Shown here piece after piece: positions 23,131 through 26,725 of a DNA stretch of 26,725 nucleotides. The stretch is from Kmv42 sp040757455. Lineage in GTDB: Bacteria; Nitrospirota; Thermodesulfovibrionia; Thermodesulfovibrionales; SM23-35. The number at the start of each line of letters is the position of its first letter. Position 1 is the first letter of the stretch. The notes beneath the pieces were generated by a model that did no database searches, was not told where the DNA came from, and was given only the letters and a program-made list of their open reading frames with translations. The DNA is taken from the NCBI GenBank assembly GCA_040757455.1, contig JBFLXE010000020.1:1-26725 (forward strand), written 5' to 3'. A program made the position numbers and the translations under genes.

Positions 23131-23930
23131 CAAAAAAAGCAGACGAGTTTCTTCAGATATTCAAAAAAGGCGAAGAATTCACGAAGGATTTGATCAAAGA
23201 AAACGAAAGACTGAGGTTCAGGATAGCGCAGCTTGAAGAGGCTCTGGATAAGTCGGGGGATGAAGAGAGAACGAGAATATATGAGGAGAGATTAAGAATG
23301 CTCGAAGACGAACTCACCTCTCTTCTGGAAAGATACAGAAAAGTTGAGGAAGAAAACAAGGACTTTGCGTCGAAATACGTGGAGGTGGAGGCGGAAAACA
23401 ATAATCTCGCGAACCTTTATGTGGCAAGTTATCAGCTTCATTCGACACTTGATTTCAACGAGGTTCTGAGAATAGTCCTTGAGATAATTATCAATCTGGT
23501 CGGTGCAGAAAAATTTGCAATCTTCCTGATAGATGATAGGGCTAACGAACTTTTGCCTGTTGCCGCAGAGGGTTTACTCCTCGGTGAACTGCCAAAGATA
23601 AAACTCGGGGCGGGCACTGTTGGAAGTGTGGCAAGGGCGGGTGAAAGCCATTTCTCAGAAAACCTACAGTATACTGCCACGGTAGATATTACTGCACCTG
23701 TCGTATGCATTCCGCTTAAGATAAAGGAACACGTGATCGGCGTGATAGCGATCTATTCGCTCTTTATACAGAAGAAATCGTTCACCAATGTTGATTATGA
23801 ATTGTTCAATTTACTTGCGGGACATGCTGCGACAGCCATCTTTTCTTCGAGGCTTTACACACAGTCAGAGAGGAAACTCACTACTATCCAGAGCTTCCTT
23901 GACCTTCTGAAGGAAAAACCAAAAAAATAG
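23109..23930 (+). CDS. coiled-coil GAF-domain protein
   Basis: The 273-residue protein begins with a long charged coiled coil (about 20-105, heptads of Leu/Ile among Glu, Arg and Lys). A GAF domain follows (about 105-250): YQLHSTLDFNEVLRIVLEI, LVGAEKFAIFLID, LGAGTVGSVARAGE and VCIPLKIKEHVIGVIAIY. No kinase, cyclase or receiver domain is attached and there is no membrane helix. It could bind a small ligand or serve as a protein-interaction partner, perhaps extending along the receptor coiled coil; that is speculation. GGAGGG precedes the ATG, which lies inside the end of cheB. It is followed after 17 bp by a second cheY, so it very likely belongs to the operon. Confidence 0.88.
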   Translation: MEKEFSLTKKADEFLQIFKKGEEFTKDLIKENERLRFRIAQLEEALDKSGDEERTRIYEERLRMLEDELTSLLERYRKVEEENKDFASKYVEVEAENNNLANLYVASYQLHSTLDFNEVLRIVLEIIINLVGAEKFAIFLIDDRANELLPVAAEGLLLGELPKIKLGAGTVGSVARAGESHFSENLQYTATVDITAPVVCIPLKIKEHVIGVIAIYSLFIQKKSFTNVDYELFNLLAGHAATAIFSSRLYTQSERKLTTIQSFLDLLKEKPKK

Positions 23931-23947
23931 AGAGCGGAGGAGGCCAT

Positions 23948-24313
23948 ATGCCGACTATTCTTATTGTCGAAGATTCACCCACAATGAGACAGCTGATAAG
24001 TTTTGCCATGAAAAGAGTCCCGGAATCAAGGATCATCGAGGCAACGGACGGTGTCGATGCCTTGAAGAAATTGTCCTCGGAAAAAATAGATATTATACTT
24101 GCTGACATCAATATGCCTATTATGGATGGCCTGAAGTTAGTAAGCCTTGTGAAGAATAATCCTTTTTACAAAAATATTCCCATCATCATGATCACGACAG
24201 AGGGAGCTGAAGAGGACAAGAACAAAGCACTCGCGATAGGCGCGAACGCCTATCTCACGAAGCCAATTCAAACGCAGGACCTGATCAGGCTCGTGAACAG
24301 CTTCATTTCGTAG
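23948..24313 (+). CDS. cheY: second CheY-like single-domain response regulator
   Basis: This 121-residue stand-alone receiver has acidic E8-D9, phosphoacceptor D53 in ILADINMPIMDG, Thr at the end of beta-4 (IMITT) and Lys in YLTKPI. It has a very good ribosome binding site, GGAGGAGG (23936-23943), 4 nt before the ATG, unlike the first cheY of the cluster, so it may be the more abundant output. Its last 11 bp overlap the 3' end of the convergent REC-zinc-ribbon gene. It is the last gene of the plus-strand cluster. Confidence 0.95.
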   Translation: MPTILIVEDSPTMRQLISFAMKRVPESRIIEATDGVDALKKLSSEKIDIILADINMPIMDGLKLVSLVKNNPFYKNIPIIMITTEGAEEDKNKALAIGANAYLTKPIQTQDLIRLVNSFIS

Positions 24314-24887
24314 CCGACTTGCATTGCGGACAAAAAAACCTCCCACTAAACCAAGTCTCTTCGTGCGAAAAATCCGAGATCAGGTCGAGAAGAAGAGATG
24401 ATTGACATTTATCGCATTTCAGATCGTTGAGACCAAAATCTGATATGAGTTTCTGCGCGTCATGAGCATCCCTTTTGATTTCCACAACATAGCGTGCAAT
24501 CTCTTGTACCGCCGGTTTCTGGCTGACTATTTTCTTTATCTGCTCGACAACCTCGTTCGGCCTGGTAGTTGCCTTCACGATAAAACCGGCAGCTCCAAGG
24601 CTCAGAGCTTTCTCAACCTCCTCGGATTGGCCTTTGGCAGAAAAGACCACAACAGGTAAGTGGGAGAGCCTGGGGTCTGTCTTCACCACCTGCAAAACCT
24701 TATAGCCGTCCATCACCGGCATCATAAGATCAAGCAATATGATATCAGGAACTTCAGTGGAGAGCATCTTTATTGCTTCCATCCCGTTGTCTGCGGTGAT
24801 TACGTTAAACTGTTCCAGTGTAAGTTTGTTCTTGTACATCTGTTGAACAATTTGCGAATCGTCAACCAGCAATACTTTATTTCTCAT
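24303..24887 (-). CDS. response regulator with C-terminal zinc-ribbon-like domain
   Basis: The 194-residue protein has a receiver domain (about 3-122) with D9-D10, phosphoacceptor D53 in ILLDLMMPVMDG and Lys in FIVKATT. A helical linker (about 125-155) and a small C-terminal module follow, with C158-x2-C161 and C186-x2-C189 in the pattern of a zinc ribbon. No helix-turn-helix or enzymatic output domain is seen, so the ribbon is the only candidate effector (protein or nucleic-acid contact). It is convergent with the last cheY (11-bp overlap) and divergent from the helicase gene, with only 29 bp between start codons. CheA of the cluster is a plausible phosphodonor, but it is on the other strand and may be independent. 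Confidence 0.88.
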   Translation of the reverse strand: MRNKVLLVDDSQIVQQMYKNKLTLEQFNVITADNGMEAIKMLSTEVPDIILLDLMMPVMDGYKVLQVVKTDPRLSHLPVVVFSAKGQSEEVEKALSLGAAGFIVKATTRPNEVVEQIKKIVSQKPAVQEIARYVVEIKRDAHDAQKLISDFGLNDLKCDKCQSSLLLDLISDFSHEETWFSGRFFCPQCKSATK

Positions 24888-24916
24888 TTGCTAAATTTTA
24901 ATTTGAAGTTTATCCA

Positions 24917-26647
24917 ATGTCAATAACAAAGTTCATTGACTTGATCAGGCGCGACAGAATTCTCGGATCGCAGATTGTGGAGTATAGGTATATTCCTCCG
25001 TTAAGACCGGTATTTAAGAGACTTGACCTGTCCGGTCTGCTAAAGAATACACTTCGGGAACAGGGCATTGAACTTTTTTACAGTCACCAGGTCGAGGCTA
25101 TCCGCCTCATAAGGCAAAGACATAATGTGATCGTCATGACGCCGACGGCAAGTGGTAAGAGCCTCATTTACAATATTCCCGTTCTTGAGTCACTGCTGGA
25201 GAATACTGATGCCAGAGCCTTATATATATTTCCTCTGAAGGGGCTGGAGCAGGATCAATTAAGGAATCTTCGTGAACTCCATGACCACGTTTCAGTCGGC
25301 GTCTTTCCCGCGCCAGAACTTTTGCATTCCTTTTCCCATGCTGAGCCTGACCCGCCAAGAGAAAAAATAATTAGCAGATTTGCCGAGGTTTATGATGGCG
25401 ATACCTCGCCTTACAGGAGGAAGAAGATAAGGGACGTCATCCCAAGTGTAATCTTCACAAATCCGGACATGCTTCACCTTGCGATCAATCCTTATCATGA
25501 GAAATGGGCATTACTCTTCAAAAATTTAAAATATATAGTTATTGATGAGATACATACTTACAGAGGGGTATTCGGTTCTCACGTCTCCAATGTCATAAGA
25601 AGACTCAGGAGGGTATGCAAGTATTGGGGGTCAGATCCCCAGTTTATTGCTGCTTCTGCAACCATCGCAAATCCAGCACAACTTGCAGAGGAGCTTACGG
25701 GCATTCCTTTTAGGGTGATTGATCGGAGTGGCGCACCACGGGCAGGAAAACATTTCATCTTCATCAATCCTGTGGAAAGTCCCTACACTGAGACAACAAG
25801 ACTCTTCGTGAGCAGTCTCAGGGCTGGTCTCCGGACAATAGTTTTCACAAAGGCCAGAAAAATAACAGAGCTTATATACACGTGGACAGTAAGTCATGCA
25901 CCGGAGTTGAAGTATAAGATCAGCCCATATCGGGCGGGATTTCTTCCCGGAGAAAGGCGAGAAATCGAACGAAAACTCTTCAGCGGGGATCTCCTTGGAG
26001 TCGTTTCAACGAGTGCCCTTGAATTAGGAGTAGATATAGGCGGACTTGACTGCTGCATACTCTGCGGATATCCGGGCTCTGTTTCTAGTACGTGGCAAAG
26101 AGCAGGCCGCGTAGGCAGACATGGACAGGAGTCACTTATCGTGTTAATCGCAATACAGGATGCCCTTGACCAGTATTTCATGCGTCATCCAGAAAAATTT
26201 TTTGAGAAGACCAGCGAAGCAGCAGTTATAGATCCCCAGAACAGGAACATACTCAAAAAACATATTCCCTGCGCCTGTTCAGAAGTATATTTGAGGGCAG
26301 AGGACAGTGTTTATGACATTAAAAAAATTCGCCCGTTAATCGATGAGCTCGTTGATCAGAGGATTTTAAATCCTGGTAAGAAAGGTGATATCTGGTTTTC
26401 CAGAATAAGAAGGCCTCAAAGGGAAGTAGGGATCAGAGCAATAGGCGAACCATTTGTCATTTTTAATGAAGAAGGAAAGGCGATCGGTGAACTGAGTGGT
26501 GCCAGGGTTTATAGAGAGGCATTCCCCGGGTCTATATATCTTCACTGGGGTCAACAATACAAAGTGATAGAACTGGATTTCGAGAAAAAGAAAGTGAGAT
26601 GTCAACAGGCTGTTGCCCAAATAATCGTAGAACAAAAAATTGAATAA
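24917..26647 (+). CDS. superfamily 2 DEAD/DEAH helicase, MrfA/Hrq1-like, without C-terminal domain
   Basis: The 576-residue protein carries RecA-like domain 1 (about 50-265) with a Q motif near Q58, motif I TASGKS (77-82), motif II DEIH (210-213) followed by TYRGVFGSH, and motif III SAT (247-249). Domain 2 (about 285-450) has ALELGVDIGG and motif VI QRAGRVGRHG. The DEIHTYRGVFGSH and YPGSVSSTWQRAGRVGR signatures point to the YprA/MrfA and Hrq1 branch, 3'-5' helicases linked to DNA repair. Residues about 450-560 correspond to the region after the motor. The protein stops at VEQKIE, roughly where relatives of about 750 residues enter a cysteine-containing DUF1998 domain. No continuation is seen in other frames. 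An insert of about 30 residues lies around 130-160. Confidence 0.92.
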   Translation: MSITKFIDLIRRDRILGSQIVEYRYIPPLRPVFKRLDLSGLLKNTLREQGIELFYSHQVEAIRLIRQRHNVIVMTPTASGKSLIYNIPVLESLLENTDARALYIFPLKGLEQDQLRNLRELHDHVSVGVFPAPELLHSFSHAEPDPPREKIISRFAEVYDGDTSPYRRKKIRDVIPSVIFTNPDMLHLAINPYHEKWALLFKNLKYIVIDEIHTYRGVFGSHVSNVIRRLRRVCKYWGSDPQFIAASATIANPAQLAEELTGIPFRVIDRSGAPRAGKHFIFINPVESPYTETTRLFVSSLRAGLRTIVFTKARKITELIYTWTVSHAPELKYKISPYRAGFLPGERREIERKLFSGDLLGVVSTSALELGVDIGGLDCCILCGYPGSVSSTWQRAGRVGRHGQESLIVLIAIQDALDQYFMRHPEKFFEKTSEAAVIDPQNRNILKKHIPCACSEVYLRAEDSVYDIKKIRPLIDELVDQRILNPGKKGDIWFSRIRRPQREVGIRAIGEPFVIFNEEGKAIGELSGARVYREAFPGSIYLHWGQQYKVIELDFEKKKVRCQQAVAQIIVEQKIE

Positions 26648-26650
26648 GTT

Positions 26651-26656
26651 TATAAT
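26651..26656 (+). promoter_or_regulatory. possible -10 element before the last partial gene
   Basis: A perfect TATAAT lies 34 bp upstream of the next ATG, just after the helicase stop. No convincing -35 hexamer is present at 16-18 bp. Confidence 0.3.
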
Positions 26657-26690
26657 GCTGCATTCATCACAATATGAGGAGAAGAGAGAC

Positions 26691-26725
26691 ATGATGGGAA
26701 TGCAGCAATCACCTCAAAGCAGTTT
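26691..26725 (+). CDS. start of an unidentified gene (3' end outside window)
   Basis: ATG at 26691 (or 26694) follows an A/G-rich ribosome binding site, GAGGAGAAGAGA, and opens a frame reading MMGMQQSPQSS to the window edge. Eleven codons are too few to identify it. The spacing from the helicase stop and the upstream TATAAT make a real gene start likely. Confidence 0.5.
   Translation, partial: MMGMQQSPQSS

Noticed and set aside
26600..26725. Frameshift disrupting a longer helicase
   Set aside because: No other frame after the stop continues with helicase-like sequence; instead a TATAAT, a ribosome binding site and a new ATG follow.

Overview
The window reads as a chromosomal segment of a free-living Gram-negative-type bacterium. 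An outer-membrane beta-barrel gene implies a second membrane. The genes are dominated by environmental sensing: PAS, GAF, GGDEF and EAL proteins and a full chemosensory cluster. The mix of a DUF4912 protein, a PA2779-type protein, DUF4388, HEAT-repeat and ExeA-like proteins beside che genes is what I would expect in Nitrospirota or a delta-proteobacterial-like lineage. That placement is inference. No insertion sequence, prophage or CRISPR array was seen.

Layout. 1-3315: the 3' part of polA (the gene starts upstream of the window), a lysine-rich DUF4912 protein and tRNA-Thr(CGU). 3316-9767: a loose group of signalling and envelope genes: a PAS-PAS-GGDEF-EAL protein and a small PA2779-type membrane protein on the minus strand, then a PAS/GAF histidine kinase and an outer-membrane barrel on the plus strand, ending in a terminator hairpin and a roughly 300-bp stretch without a convincing gene. 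9768-10894: tRNA-Val(CAC) and a REC-GGDEF diguanylate cyclase, both minus strand. 11091-24313: a tightly packed plus-strand chemosensory cluster. 24303-26725: a minus-strand REC-zinc-ribbon protein, a plus-strand superfamily 2 helicase lacking the usual C-terminal domain, and the start of another gene.

The centrepiece is the twelve-gene cluster DUF4388/GAF - cheY - cheA - exeA-like ATPase - cheW - MCP - cheW - HEAT protein - cheR - cheB - coiled-coil/GAF - cheY. It is preceded by a near-consensus sigma-70 promoter and linked by many short gaps or overlaps. It contains all core chemotaxis enzymes (CheA, two CheW, CheR, CheB, two single-domain CheY) but no CheZ, CheC, CheX, CheD or flagellar gene. 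The ExeA-like ATPase, HEAT protein and GAF/DUF4388 proteins suggest output to something other than a flagellar motor, such as type IV pili, secretion or a developmental process (inference).

The most unusual gene is the receptor. It has two N-terminal membrane helices with almost no periplasmic loop, HAMP, a signalling hairpin whose tip differs from the canonical sequence at several trimer-contact positions, and then a C-terminal PhnD-like substrate-binding-protein domain that topology places in the cytoplasm. This suggests an intracellular ligand sensor fused behind the signalling domain of a dedicated chemosensory array. Other points of interest are a Pol I whose proofreading residues are lost, a GGDEF-EAL protein with altered GGDEF active-site residues, and the zinc-ribbon response regulator.
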